This document shows, piece by piece, positions 16,824 through 26,174 of a DNA stretch of 64,000 bases. The position numbers and the translations under genes were made by a program. The DNA is from Peptoclostridium litorale DSM 5388. Lineage in GTDB: Bacteria; Bacillota; Clostridia; Peptostreptococcales; Peptostreptococcaceae. Within the stretch, counting starts at the first letter, position 1. Each line of letters begins with the position of its first letter. The notes under the pieces are model-generated. The model was not told the DNA's origin and made no database searches. It was given only the letters and a program-made list of their open reading frames with translations. The DNA lies in assembly GCF_900141635.1 (NCBI RefSeq), contig NZ_FSRH01000011.1, positions 62,001-126,000 on the forward strand. The letters run 5' to 3'.

Positions 16824-18236
16824 ATGAAAAACGAAAACATAATGGACACAGACAATATAGGGAAGGCTCTCTTGAAGCTCGCAATACCGGGGATAATAGG
16901 AATGCTTGTAAATGCGGTGTACAACGTAGTGGACACAATATTTGTGGGGATGCTCCAAAACACAAGCGCCATAGCCGCGGTATCGGTGGCGTTTCCTCTT
17001 TTCATGCTTATATCGTCCATAGGGCTTATGTACGGGGTGGGAGCGGCTTCGTACATATCGAGGCTTCTTGGACAGAAAAGCAGGGAGCAGGCGGACAAGG
17101 CGGCGTCTACGACGTTTTTCACCGCCATAGTGACTGGAATAGCATTCACCATAGCGGGATATTTTTCGATAGAGCAGCTTCTTAAGATATTCGGCGCTAC
17201 GCCTACAATAATGCCGTACGCAAAGACGTATACGACCATAATAATGCTTGGCTCTGTATTTACAATAATGAACATGACTATGAACAACATGATAAGGGCT
17301 GAAGGCGGTGCGAAGTACAGCATGATAGCCCTAAGCAGCGGGGCTATTATAAACATTGTACTTGACCCTGTTATGATGTTCGGGCTCGACATGGGAATAA
17401 ACGGAGCTGCCGTGGCGACTGTAATAAGCCAGGCGGTATCGACTCTTATACTGCTTAGATATTATTTCCAGGGAAATAGTGTTGTTAAGGTAGCTCTTAA
17501 AAACTTCAAGCCGTCAAGGCACATATACTCTCAGATAATGAAGATAGGGCTTTCAACTCTGGGAAGGCAGTCTCTTTCGAGCGTATCGCTGGGAATGCTT
17601 AACACTGCGGCTGCAGTGTACGGAGATGTGGCTGTTGCCGCAATGGGAATCACGCTTAGGGTTTTCAGCATGGCGCTGTTTACAATATTCGGCTACAATC
17701 AGGGGATGCAGCCCCTTATAGGATACAACTACGGGGCCAAAAGGTTTGACAGGCTCAAAAAGACACTGGGAATATCTATAAAGGCTATGACCATATACAG
17801 CATTGTGTGCACTATCGTATTCTGGGCGTTTGCAGAGCAGATAGTGGGAGTGTTCAGCCAGGACATTCAGGTCATAGACATAGGATCGAGGACTCTAAGG
17901 GCTATGTGCCTCATGACGCCTCTTTTGGGATTCCAGCAGGTATATGCGGTGCTCTTCCAGGCGCTAGGAAAGGGGAAAGAGGCCTTTGTGCTTTCTCTTT
18001 CGAGGCAGGGGCTCTTTTTCATGCCTGCGATAATAGTACTTCCGAAGCTGTTTGGGCTTGACGGGGTGATATTCACCCAGACAGTGGCTGACTTCATGAC
18101 AAACATACTTACGGCGTTTTTCGCATATAGCATATCAAAGGAGCTTGGCAAAGAAGAGGAAAAATACACCACAAAAGTGGATGAAAAGCCCGTATGCTGC
18201 GCTGTAAATCAGAATACGGCAAAGGTGTTGGAATAG
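16824..18236 (+). CDS. MATE-family multidrug efflux transporter
   Basis: The 470-residue membrane protein has twelve predicted hydrophobic segments in two MATE halves. It starts with GKALLKLAIPGIIGMLVNAVYNVVDTIFVG and has the matching second-half blocks MGITLRVFSMALFTIFGYNQG and QPLIGYNYGAKRFDR. Such proteins export cationic drugs by Na+ or H+ antiport. GTGAAAGGTGG is ~11 bases before the ATG. It lies immediately downstream of the TetR gene and is probably its target. The C-terminal ~30 residues are hydrophilic. Confidence 0.93.
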   Translation: MKNENIMDTDNIGKALLKLAIPGIIGMLVNAVYNVVDTIFVGMLQNTSAIAAVSVAFPLFMLISSIGLMYGVGAASYISRLLGQKSREQADKAASTTFFTAIVTGIAFTIAGYFSIEQLLKIFGATPTIMPYAKTYTTIIMLGSVFTIMNMTMNNMIRAEGGAKYSMIALSSGAIINIVLDPVMMFGLDMGINGAAVATVISQAVSTLILLRYYFQGNSVVKVALKNFKPSRHIYSQIMKIGLSTLGRQSLSSVSLGMLNTAAAVYGDVAVAAMGITLRVFSMALFTIFGYNQGMQPLIGYNYGAKRFDRLKKTLGISIKAMTIYSIVCTIVFWAFAEQIVGVFSQDIQVIDIGSRTLRAMCLMTPLLGFQQVYAVLFQALGKGKEAFVLSLSRQGLFFMPAIIVLPKLFGLDGVIFTQTVADFMTNILTAFFAYSISKELGKEEEKYTTKVDEKPVCCAVNQNTAKVLE

Positions 18237-18258
18237 AATGTATGCTGCATGTGAAACA

Positions 18259-18291
18259 AAAATGGCCTTGGGATTATCCCAAGGCCATTTT
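18259..18291. terminator. Bidirectional terminator
   Basis: Perfect 15-bp stem, AAAATGGCCTTGGGA with its complement and a 3-base loop, between the convergent MATE and lipoprotein genes. Confidence 0.92.
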
Positions 18292-18295
18292 GAGC

Positions 18296-19048
18296 CTATT
18301 TAGATAAATATTCTACAAGCTCGGATTCGAATACCTGGTTTTCGACTTTTATGTTGCTCATTAGTGAAAGAGGAAAATTGGGAGAGATGCATACCTCTGA
18401 TTCCAACTCACCGTCGATTTCCGAGCGTATTACAAACCCTTCTATGCCGGCATAAGCCTTCTTTTCGACAACCTCTGTGGATATTGAATGGCCGTCGCTT
18501 GAATACGAGGATTTATTGCCAACCTTTATCTGTCCGCTGGAAAGCGCCATGTGGAAAGCCCCCCTGCCTAAAAAAGGAGAATATAGAGTGGACATTACAT
18601 GCTTGCTCGCAGGGCTCATCATCATTTGGACCATCATTTTTGAAAAAGCGTCTTCGCTGCTGTCGGTAAGTGAAAAAGAAAATGAATTGTCGCCGCTTTC
18701 GCCGGCTGCTTCCACGGTGACAAGGTTGTCTGCTTCCGGGATTACATTGATAGTGAACCAGCCTTCTTCAACGCTGCCGTCTTCGTTTGTGACCTTGGTT
18801 TCATACTTGAAAAAGTCCCCGGGTTGAAGTTCAAATGGCTTCCAGTTTTCAAAGCTTGCTGATGATTTTGAAGTCGATTCTGAGCCGCTGGACTTTGAAT
18901 CTGAAGTGGCCGGGGAGCTAGTTGAACTGGATGATTTCCCGTTGCTTTCGGCATCCTTGTTGTCAGAGCCGCATCCGGATATTGAAAGAAGCGCTATTAG
19001 AAGAATTGCGACAATTGAAGCCGCTCTTTTCAATGTCGTTTTAAACAT
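18296..19048 (-). CDS. Lipoprotein of unknown function
   Basis: The 250-residue protein has a lipobox signal (LLIALLSISGC, Cys near residue 26), a Ser/Thr-rich linker (residues ~35-65) and a ~180-residue beta-rich domain. That domain begins FENWKPFELQPGDFFKYETK, then alternates strands and ends in a short helix. The opening resembles proteins that start by declaring a measured ion or lipid property, but no family was recognised. AGGCAGGTGTGAATT precedes the ATG. It is transcribed alone, between a convergent MATE gene and a divergent nitrilase gene. Confidence 0.7.
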   Translation of the reverse strand: MFKTTLKRAASIVAILLIALLSISGCGSDNKDAESNGKSSSSTSSPATSDSKSSGSESTSKSSASFENWKPFELQPGDFFKYETKVTNEDGSVEEGWFTINVIPEADNLVTVEAAGESGDNSFSFSLTDSSEDAFSKMMVQMMMSPASKHVMSTLYSPFLGRGAFHMALSSGQIKVGNKSSYSSDGHSISTEVVEKKAYAGIEGFVIRSEIDGELESEVCISPNFPLSLMSNIKVENQVFESELVEYLSK

Positions 19049-19283
19049 AATTCACACCTGCCTTTCGAATTTTTTACCATTTTGATAATTATACCCATGA
19101 AAATATGATGATATAGCTGAATTTTAAAATTCGAAGGCATGAATAGTAAATTTTTCTTTGAAAAAAAAGCGGATGCAAATGCAGACATAATATTGTAAAA
19201 TAAATCTTATGAACACTTGATTTTACAAAGAGTTATAAAGACTCTCTCTTATAAAAGCAGGATATTGAAAGGTGGAATAATAG

Positions 19284-20120
19284 TTGAAACAAGGCGTGAT
19301 TAGGGTTGCTGGGATACAGTGCCATTCGCTTACAGACAGGGATTTGAATGCTTCACAGGCAAGAATGTATATATCAAACAATGCAAAAAATTCAGATCTC
19401 ATAGTGTTTCCAGAGCTTTATTCAAGCGGATACATAATGGAGGAAGACTACCTTGCAAAGGCCGCAGAGCCTGTCCAGGGAGAATTCATACAGCAGATAA
19501 GGGAATGTGCAAAAGAAAATGACACAGCTGTCATAATGCCGTTTTTGGAATGGGACATGGGGCAGCTTTACAACAGCGTTGCAGTAATAGATTCGTCAGG
19601 GGATATAGTGGGAATAAAGAGAAAGAGCATAAACTGGAAGAGCGAACTGGGATTTATACAGGAAGCACCGGTTTTGGACAATTTTGAAGTCTATGAGGTG
19701 GGAGGATTTAAAATAGGGCTTCTGCTATGCTACGAGGCGTCATTCCCGGAACTTTCGAGGGCTTTGGCAAACAAGGGAGCGGACATTATAGTCGTCATGG
19801 CGTTTTGGGGTGAATGGGCGCTTACCCACTGGCAGACACAGCTCAGCGCAAGGGCGATAGACAACAACGTATATGTCGTGGGAGTCAACGGGCTGATGGA
19901 CGATATAACATGCGGAAACTCCATGATAATATCTCCAAACGGAAATGTAATGGATGTCGCATTGAAGGTGGCGGGAACTGTAAATGCTACGCTTTGCAAA
20001 AAGGAGCTTGAAGCGGCAAGGAAAACAGTGCCCTATTATTCGGACTATATGGAGTATATATCGAAAATTCAGGGAAGGCTGCTTGGCTATGAGGGCGATG
20101 ACATAGGCGAAATAGTCTGA
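19284..20120 (+). CDS. Carbon-nitrogen hydrolase (nitrilase superfamily)
   Basis: The 278-residue enzyme has the Glu-Lys-Cys catalytic triad of the nitrilase fold: Glu44 in VFPELYSSGY, Lys114 in KRKSINW, and Cys149 in GLLLCYEASFPE. A second conserved Glu (ELGF) and the ARAIDNNVYVVGVN block are also present. It hydrolyses an amide or carbamoyl bond; the family includes N-carbamoylputrescine amidase, beta-ureidopropionase and omega-amidase, which cannot be told apart here. AAGGTGG lies 8 bases before the TTG start. No metabolic partner gene is adjacent. Confidence 0.9.
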   Translation: MKQGVIRVAGIQCHSLTDRDLNASQARMYISNNAKNSDLIVFPELYSSGYIMEEDYLAKAAEPVQGEFIQQIRECAKENDTAVIMPFLEWDMGQLYNSVAVIDSSGDIVGIKRKSINWKSELGFIQEAPVLDNFEVYEVGGFKIGLLLCYEASFPELSRALANKGADIIVVMAFWGEWALTHWQTQLSARAIDNNVYVVGVNGLMDDITCGNSMIISPNGNVMDVALKVAGTVNATLCKKELEAARKTVPYYSDYMEYISKIQGRLLGYEGDDIGEIV

Positions 20121-20271
20121 AATTCGGAATGCTCATCAAAAGAGGAACTGTTGGCCCAGTATGCACATGATATTGCATATTTGCCTAATGTACACATGCG
20201 AATTAGGCCATAAAATGGCAGCGGTGAAGCGGTATCGATTGCAGGGGCTGCATCCGTTACATTTGCTTTAT

Positions 20272-20300
20272 TTGGAAAACATAGTTGTGCATGATATAAT
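20272..20300 (+). promoter_or_regulatory. Promoter of the nitroreductase gene
   Basis: TTGGAA (20272-20277) and TATAAT (20295-20300), with 17-base spacing, about 30 bases before the nitroreductase ATG. Confidence 0.7.
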
Positions 20301-20329
20301 GAATATATAAACAATTTGGAGGTGACAGC

Positions 20330-20893
20330 ATGAACAGCGTAATAGAAACTATAAAAAACAGAAGGTCAATTAGAAAATACATGCCGGACCAGCTGAAGGA
20401 AGATGAGATAAACGCAATAATAGAGGCGGGCTTATACGCCCCAAGCGCCCATAACGATCAGCCGTGGCATTTTACAGTCATACAGGACAAGGAGCTTATG
20501 AGGCAGATAAGCATTGACTCCAAAGAGGCGGTCAAAAAGGTTTCTAAAAATGCAACCCTGCAGAAAATGGCTTCAAACGAGGAGCTTGACATATTTTACG
20601 GGGCACCTACCATAATAGTGGTGTCAGGCGAGGAAAAGGCCATGATGCCGACTATTGACTGCGCGGCAGCCACTCAAAATATGCTTTTAGCTGCAGAGTC
20701 GCTGGGCATAGGAAGCTGCTGGAACGGACTGGCTGCATTCCTGTTTCAGGGCGAAGGCGGCGATGAATATGCCAAGAAGCTAGGTCTGTCACAAGGGTAT
20801 CAGCCTTATTACGCAGTGGCCCTTGGTTACAAGGTGTCGGATGTTAGAAGAGCCCTTCCGAGAAGAGAGGGTACAGTTAGTTATATAAGATAG
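20330..20893 (+). CDS. Nitroreductase-family FMN oxidoreductase
   Basis: The 187-residue flavoprotein has the FMN phosphate-binding start NRRSIRKYMPDQL, the YAPSAHNDQPWHFTVI segment and the central AAATQNMLLAAESLGIGSCW block. These are standard for NAD(P)H-dependent nitroreductases. It is probably a homodimer with two FMN. The physiological substrate is not clear. GGAGGTGACAGC precedes the ATG. A terminator follows 27 bases after the stop. Confidence 0.92.
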   Translation: MNSVIETIKNRRSIRKYMPDQLKEDEINAIIEAGLYAPSAHNDQPWHFTVIQDKELMRQISIDSKEAVKKVSKNATLQKMASNEELDIFYGAPTIIVVSGEEKAMMPTIDCAAATQNMLLAAESLGIGSCWNGLAAFLFQGEGGDEYAKKLGLSQGYQPYYAVALGYKVSDVRRALPRREGTVSYIR

Positions 20894-20919
20894 GAACATA
20901 AACAAAATAGCATAGAACA

Positions 20920-20950
20920 AAGCCGCCCAGGGTAGAAAAGGGCGGTTTTA
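20920..20950 (+). terminator. Rho-independent terminator
   Basis: AAGCCGCCC / GGGCGGTTT hairpin with an 11-base loop, then TTTTATATT, after the nitroreductase gene. Confidence 0.8.
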
Positions 20951-21045
20951 TATTGCAGGATAGAGACTGGCGGTTGGGGGCAGATACGTCATGAATTCAA
21001 ATTGAATTGAAAAATGTATAAATACTAAAGAGATGGAGACGGACC

Positions 21046-21609
21046 ATGAAAAAAAAGAATTATTTTATAGGGGCGGTTTTTTTAATAGGGCTTTTGCTTA
21101 ACATAGGGACTGAACTGGGAAAGATATACTGGGCTTTGCCGCAGATCATATCTTCCAACATAGTGGGCACGGTCATAATGGGAGCTGTGGGCGGCCCACT
21201 ATGGGGAGGAATAGGGGCGTCAGCTTCAAACCAGATTCTGGCGAATACTGGAATGGGAAATCCAGAAATGAACATATTTTTTATTGTAAAAATGCTGGAG
21301 GGAATAGTTGTAGGGTTCTTGGGCAGAATCAGAAAATTTGATATGATAACTGCACTTTTATGTGCTGCTGTACTGGCCTTAATAGTGCCATTTGCAGGAA
21401 GTGTACTGGCGGCATATAAGTTCAGTAATGAGGAGGGAGAAGGTCTGGCCTATGTTGCAGGAGTGATTTCATCCGGAGGAGCTAAATATGTGGACATGCT
21501 AGGCGGAAGATTCATACAGCTGTTTTCAAATTATGGCTTTTCATGTATGGTTGCACTGCCGGTTGTGAAAATGATAAACAAGCTTTTAGAGGATAAGCAA
21601 CCCTTATAA
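21046..21609 (+). CDS. ECF-transporter S-component-like membrane protein
   Basis: The 187-residue protein has about five or six membrane helices. GAVGGPLWGGIGASASNQI resembles the Gly-Pro-rich loop of energy-coupling-factor substrate-binding (S) proteins. No EcfA or EcfT gene lies nearby, as is usual for shared-module systems. The cargo (a vitamin or metal) is not apparent. An alternative is an unrelated small membrane protein. GAGATGGAGACGGACC precedes the ATG. The 271 bases to the next gene are AT-rich without a clear structure. Confidence 0.55.
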   Translation: MKKKNYFIGAVFLIGLLLNIGTELGKIYWALPQIISSNIVGTVIMGAVGGPLWGGIGASASNQILANTGMGNPEMNIFFIVKMLEGIVVGFLGRIRKFDMITALLCAAVLALIVPFAGSVLAAYKFSNEEGEGLAYVAGVISSGGAKYVDMLGGRFIQLFSNYGFSCMVALPVVKMINKLLEDKQPL

Positions 21610-21880
21610 CTACGAATAGTCACAATACATAAAAGCATAGCTACTGGAAAAATAAATATAAGAAAAAATTATAGAAAAATTATGGTGCATAGAAATGTCC
21701 TATAATATTGCGTTAAACTTGAATAGTCAGGCATATAAGAATATAATAGTTGGTATCCGTGGATTAAAATGTAAAATATGTTTGCACATGTGCGCCGTTA
21801 CATATATTTGTATTGGAATAATAAGGGCATACGGAATTGACAGTTTATGAGGCATAAAAAGACGGAAAAGGGTGAAATAC

Positions 21881-23326
21881 ATGAAAAAGTTTGTTATGGC
21901 TATGATATTTGCAGCCATGGTATTTGCTATGGCTGCATGCAGCACTTCTGAAGAGGTAAAGGAAGAAAGCAGTGTAGTACTTGAAAAGACTATGGTGAGC
22001 GTTGAAGATGCAAAGAGCATGATTGAAGACGAGAAAAATCTCTTTGTCGACCTAAGGGCTGAAGCTGAGTATATAGGATGGCCTGTGGTAGCCCAAAGAG
22101 GCGGACACATAAAAGGTGCAATGGATTTTCCAAAGGACTGGTTCTCAATTCTTGGTGACGACAATGAGCTTAGAACTGAGCTTGAAAGAAGGAATATAAC
22201 TTCTGACAAGAAGATAGTCCTTTATGACAGGGATTCAAATGTAAGCGACGACGTTGTATCAAGGCTCACAAGTCTTGGATATGAAAATGTATCCGTGCTT
22301 GAAGGCGGAGCAAATGAATGGGCTGAAGATGAAAACCTTCCCATGGACAGCATGGCAAACTACGAGCTGCTTGTATATCCTCAGTGGGTTCAAGATCTTG
22401 TGGACGGCAAAAATCCTGATACATACGACGGAAGACCTTATAAAGTGGTCGAGCTTAGCTTTGGAAAAGACGAAGCCAATTACGAAAAGGGACATATAAA
22501 GGGCGCAATCCATATAGATGACAGCCTTAACCACGTTCCTGGTTCAAGGGTTTTGGCTGACTATGAATTCATACCGCAGGAAGAAAAAGAGAAGTTCTGG
22601 AACAGGCCAAGCGACCAGAAGATAGAGGAAATTCTCCTGGGCATGGGAATAACAAAGGACACTCTTGTAGTGCTTTACGGACCTAACACCACTGCAGTTT
22701 CAAGATGTGCAGCCGTTATGATGTATGCAGGAGTTGAAGACGTAAGGATACTAAACGGTGGAATAGAAAGATGGAATATGGACAACATGACTCTTGAAGA
22801 AGGTACGGTGAAACCTGAGCCTGCATCCGATTTTGGAACTAAAGTTCCGGCAAGGCCAGACGTGCTTATAGATTTTGACCAAGAGATGAAAATAGTAAAA
22901 GACCCAAATAGTGTTGTGGCTTCGATAAGAAGCTGGCCTGAATACATTTGCGAAGTGAGCGGATATACATATATAGGAGAGGCTGGAGATATTGCAAATT
23001 CAAGATTTGGATATGCAGGATCAGACCCTTACCATATGGAAGACTACAGAAATGTGGACAACACAATGTTCAACTACCACATTATGGCAGACAGATGGAT
23101 TGACTGGGGAATAGTGCCTGATAAGAAGATATCATTCCACTGCGGAACAGGCTGGAGAGCAAGTGAGACGTACATGTATGCAAAGGCAATGGGATGGGAA
23201 GGCATATGCGTATATGACGGCGGATGGTACGAGTGGCACCTCAAGAGCGATACTCCAAGAAAGGAAAAGGGAGTTCCGGAGGATGCGCCTGGCTTGCCTG
23301 CGGATTCGACTGGATACAAAGAGTAA
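21881..23326 (+). CDS. Triple rhodanese-domain lipoprotein
   Basis: The 481-residue secreted lipoprotein has a lipobox signal (FAAMVFAMAAC) and three successive rhodanese-like domains. The first (about residues 40-150) has VLYDRDSN where the active-site Cys loop should be. The second (~165-305) has VLYGPNTTAVSR, again without Cys. The third (~325-455) has a full loop, FHCGTGWRAS (Cys421). Thus only the last can act as a sulfurtransferase. The ATG at 21881 is preferred over GTG 21872 because AAAAGGGTG sits 6 bases before it. It stands alone between terminators; its sulfur donor and acceptor are unknown. Confidence 0.85.
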   Translation: MKKFVMAMIFAAMVFAMAACSTSEEVKEESSVVLEKTMVSVEDAKSMIEDEKNLFVDLRAEAEYIGWPVVAQRGGHIKGAMDFPKDWFSILGDDNELRTELERRNITSDKKIVLYDRDSNVSDDVVSRLTSLGYENVSVLEGGANEWAEDENLPMDSMANYELLVYPQWVQDLVDGKNPDTYDGRPYKVVELSFGKDEANYEKGHIKGAIHIDDSLNHVPGSRVLADYEFIPQEEKEKFWNRPSDQKIEEILLGMGITKDTLVVLYGPNTTAVSRCAAVMMYAGVEDVRILNGGIERWNMDNMTLEEGTVKPEPASDFGTKVPARPDVLIDFDQEMKIVKDPNSVVASIRSWPEYICEVSGYTYIGEAGDIANSRFGYAGSDPYHMEDYRNVDNTMFNYHIMADRWIDWGIVPDKKISFHCGTGWRASETYMYAKAMGWEGICVYDGGWYEWHLKSDTPRKEKGVPEDAPGLPADSTGYKE

Positions 23327-23369
23327 CACGGAATACAGAATAAAAGAACTTCCATATTAATAATTTAAA

Positions 23370-23412
23370 GCTGACCCTTCTGAATATAATGTCCAGAAGG
23401 GTCAGCTTGTTT
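23370..23412 (+). terminator. Rho-independent terminator
   Basis: AGCTGACCCTTCTG with its perfect complement around an 11-base loop, followed by TGTTTTT, after the rhodanese gene. Confidence 0.92.
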
Positions 23413-23433
23413 TTACAAAATACCAAAAAGCTA

Positions 23434-23462
23434 TTGAAATGAAAATGGACTTGTGCTAGAAT
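23434..23462 (+). promoter_or_regulatory. Promoter of the second MATE gene
   Basis: TTGAAA (23434-23439) and TAGAAT (23457-23462), 17 bases apart. Transcription would start near 23469, leaving a ~125-base leader. Confidence 0.6.
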
Positions 23463-23507
23463 TAGAAATCGAAAAGGTATAAATCATATAAAGCGAGCAG
23501 TGAAGGC

Positions 23508-23546
23508 AAATCACTTTAATCTTTCCTAGGTTGAAGTGATTTTTTT
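23508..23546 (+). terminator. Possible attenuator in the MATE leader
   Basis: AAATCACTT (23508-23516) and AAGTGATTT (23534-23542), followed by TTTT, form a terminator-like hairpin between the promoter at 23434 and the MATE start at 23595. As it is the second terminator after the rhodanese gene and lies downstream of a new promoter, it may control read-through. Confidence 0.55.
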
Positions 23547-23594
23547 GTTTGGCTTTAAAAATTTTGGAATAAATTCAATAAAACGGAGGAAATT

Positions 23595-24953
23595 ATGGAG
23601 AGGAAAAAATTCTACAAGAGGCTGCTTTTAATAGCGATCCCCATAATGATACAGTACTTCATAAGCATTTCTGTAAACCTTATGGACAGCTTCATGGTGG
23701 GAAAACTTGGAGAAAGTTCGGTCGCGGCGCTGGGAATAGCGAACCAGTACTTTTTCATATTCAACCTGATACTCCTGGGAGTCAATTCAGGATGCGGGGT
23801 TTTGATCTCCCAGTTTTGGGGAAGCAAGGATGTGCGAAACATCAAAAAAGTGCTTGGGATTGCGCTTGTGAGCGGAGTAGCGGCAAGCATACTGTTTGTG
23901 CTTGGGGGTATGCTGCTTACTGGAAACATAATAGAGATATTCACAATCGACCAGTCTGTAAAGGGAATAGGCGTATTATATCTTAGGACGGTCTGCCTGA
24001 GCTATGTATTCATGGCCGTCTCCATGGCATTTGGGTTTGCAAGCAGGGGAGTCGAAAAGACCGTACTTCCGATGGTATCGAGTGCCATTGCCCTTGTGTT
24101 CAACATAGTGTTCAACTATGCTTTCATATTCGGTAAATTCGGATTCCCCCAAATGGGAGTCGTAGGGGCCGCATATGCGACGCTCATTGCAAGGGCAGTT
24201 GAAATGACGGTGATAGTCTCGTCTATATACCTGAAAGACCACATAATAAAATCAAGCATTAAAGAGATGACGGGATTCGACCTCGAATTCCTGAAAAGGG
24301 CTCTTAAGACGGCAGTTCCGGTAATAGTGAATGATTTGTGCTGGGGAATAGGAATGACAATGTACTCTGTGGTATACGGAAGGCTTGGAACCGAATCCAT
24401 AGCGGCAGTTCAAATATGCATGTCGGTACAGAACGTGTTCATGACTGTGCTGTTTGCAGTTGCAAACGCATCCAGCGTAATGGTCGGAAAAGAAGTCGGA
24501 AGAGGGGAATATGAAAGGGCGAAATACTACGCCTCAAACTTCGTGAAAATGTCTATTGCAATGTCGCTTGTCATGGGGGCAATGCTGTATGCAAGCACGC
24601 CCACGATACTTTCAATATACAATGTTTCAAGCAAAGTGATGCACATGACGAGATACATGATGTATGTGAGTGCATTTGCAATGCCGCTTAAATTCATAAA
24701 TACGCTTTTGATAGTCGGGATAATGAGAGGCGGCGGAGATGCCAAGACGGCCCTTGCAATAGAACTTGTGACAATGTGGCTTATAGGTGTTCCGATATGC
24801 TTTATAACTGCATTTGTACTCCACATGAATGCGGAGCACGTATACGCGCTTGTGCTTGCAGAAGAACTTGTCAGGGTTTTCGTATGCATGAAAAGGTACA
24901 ACTCCGGAAACTGGATAAACAATGTGACTAGTGAAATGAAAAGGGCGGCGTAA
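23595..24953 (+). CDS. MATE-family efflux transporter
   Basis: The 452-residue protein has about twelve membrane helices. MATE motifs are KRLLLIAIPIMIQYFISISV, NLMDSFMVGKLGESSVAALG and the second-half SVMVGKEVGRGEYERAKYY. It differs strongly from the MATE at 16824 and belongs to another branch of the family, similar to NorM-like exporters. ACGGAGGAAATT precedes the ATG. The substrate is unknown. Its 5' leader contains a terminator-like hairpin that may make expression conditional. Confidence 0.93.
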   Translation: MERKKFYKRLLLIAIPIMIQYFISISVNLMDSFMVGKLGESSVAALGIANQYFFIFNLILLGVNSGCGVLISQFWGSKDVRNIKKVLGIALVSGVAASILFVLGGMLLTGNIIEIFTIDQSVKGIGVLYLRTVCLSYVFMAVSMAFGFASRGVEKTVLPMVSSAIALVFNIVFNYAFIFGKFGFPQMGVVGAAYATLIARAVEMTVIVSSIYLKDHIIKSSIKEMTGFDLEFLKRALKTAVPVIVNDLCWGIGMTMYSVVYGRLGTESIAAVQICMSVQNVFMTVLFAVANASSVMVGKEVGRGEYERAKYYASNFVKMSIAMSLVMGAMLYASTPTILSIYNVSSKVMHMTRYMMYVSAFAMPLKFINTLLIVGIMRGGGDAKTALAIELVTMWLIGVPICFITAFVLHMNAEHVYALVLAEELVRVFVCMKRYNSGNWINNVTSEMKRAA

Positions 24954-25053
24954 GGCGAAAACAATGTGACGGGTGAAATTTAGAATTGCCAAGTTATATA
25001 TAACAAGCCTCTTGATAAGAGTGGATATTGTTTTGAAGCTATGGAATCAATTG

Positions 25054-25103
25054 AAAAGCCAACATATATGAGAATATATTTCTTCATATGTGTTGGCTTT
25101 TTA
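25054..25103. terminator. Bidirectional terminator
   Basis: AAAAGCCAACATATATGA pairs with a near-perfect complement ending GTTGGCTTTTT; it lies between the convergent MATE and small membrane-protein genes. Confidence 0.88.
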
Positions 25104-25130
25104 GCGTCTTAAATGCTGCTGCACTGAATA

Positions 25131-25388
25131 TTAGTCCATGAATATCCCTATGAATATGTTAAGTAGTATAAGCCCTGCGAAAAGCGATGCAAGCCCCATG
25201 AGTATAGTCTGAATTGGAGTATGAAGTATGAAATAGGCGTATGCGCATATCGTTGTAATGACTATGGCCGCCCCCGACTGGAACTTCCACGAGCTGAAGA
25301 AAGAGGGCTTTTCAGGGGGCTTTCTTGCAAATAGAGGGTCAACATTATTGCCGTTTTTACCACTGTTTTTTTTGTCTTTTGAGTTCAT
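25131..25388 (-). CDS. Small two-helix membrane protein
   Basis: The 85-residue protein has a hydrophilic, Asn/Lys-rich first third and then two membrane helices (about residues 37-55 and 60-82). No family was recognised. GGATGGTG precedes the ATG. It is transcribed away from the neighbouring lipoprotein gene. Confidence comes from the ribosome site, the topology and the terminator that follows it. Confidence 0.6.
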   Translation of the reverse strand: MNSKDKKNSGKNGNNVDPLFARKPPEKPSFFSSWKFQSGAAIVITTICAYAYFILHTPIQTILMGLASLFAGLILLNIFIGIFMD

Positions 25389-25517
25389 TTTTTCACCATC
25401 CGTAAATTTTTAGTATATATACAATTGTACATTTAAATCATGAAAAGGACAACAGCATAGCGGACTCATGTGTGATACAATAAACAAAGCACATAAAATA
25501 GAAAGGGGGATATAATT

Positions 25518-26120
25518 TTGAAAAAGAGTAAAATTTTAGTTGTTGCTATTATAATACTGGCCCTGGCTGCGGCTACAGGATGCGGCAAAGAAGGCGGCGT
25601 AAAAGGCAAAACTGAAGTTTTAATAAAGCCTTCCACTCTTTTTGAAGGAGACCTCAAGGCCCTTGAGCCTCACCTTGAAATTAGCGGGGGCTGCGTGGAG
25701 GTTGAGTACAGCGGAGACAAAAAGAGCATGAAATGCAGCTATGAAATATGGAAGGAAGGAAAGCTCGAGGAGTCGGGAGGTGGAACTTGGATTCCTGTTG
25801 AAAAGGGCTTCAAGGCAAATGTGAGCACATCCCTTCAGGGAATGTATCTCGACAACATGGAGACCTCGCCTTACATGATAAGGACTATAGCCGTTGGCGA
25901 TGACTCGGGATATTCAAGTTCCAAGGGATACATAGAGAGGTTCGACAGCTCGTACGCCTGGGGGGACGTGAAGCTGAACGAGGATTTAGAGGGCCCTGAT
26001 GATAGGGAATATGCAGTATGGGGGCTTACAGCCGGAGACGAGATGAGAACAGGAGGCATAGAGGAATCTGTCAAGGGATCTTCGTGGGGATACATGCTTA
26101 AAATTTCATTTGAAGACTAA
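25518..26120 (+). CDS. Lipoprotein of unknown function
   Basis: The 200-residue protein has a lipobox signal (ILALAAATGC, Cys near residue 22) and a single beta-rich domain with several Gly-Gly and Ser-Gly turns (EISGGCVEVEYSGDKKSM; LEESGGGTWIPVEKGF). No family was recognised. AAAGGGGG lies about 9 bases before the TTG start. It is divergent from the small membrane-protein gene and ends at a terminator, so it is a single-gene unit. Confidence 0.72.
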   Translation: MKKSKILVVAIIILALAAATGCGKEGGVKGKTEVLIKPSTLFEGDLKALEPHLEISGGCVEVEYSGDKKSMKCSYEIWKEGKLEESGGGTWIPVEKGFKANVSTSLQGMYLDNMETSPYMIRTIAVGDDSGYSSSKGYIERFDSSYAWGDVKLNEDLEGPDDREYAVWGLTAGDEMRTGGIEESVKGSSWGYMLKISFED

Positions 26121-26174
26121 AAATAGATAGGCAATCGGAGCTGTTGATAAAGCGCTCCGGCTGTCTATTTTTAG
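26119..26174 (+). terminator. Terminator overlapping the lipoprotein stop codon
   Basis: AAAAATAGA pairs with TCTATTTTT, with an inner CGGAGC / GCTCCG stem, and starts at the stop codon. Confidence 0.75.
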
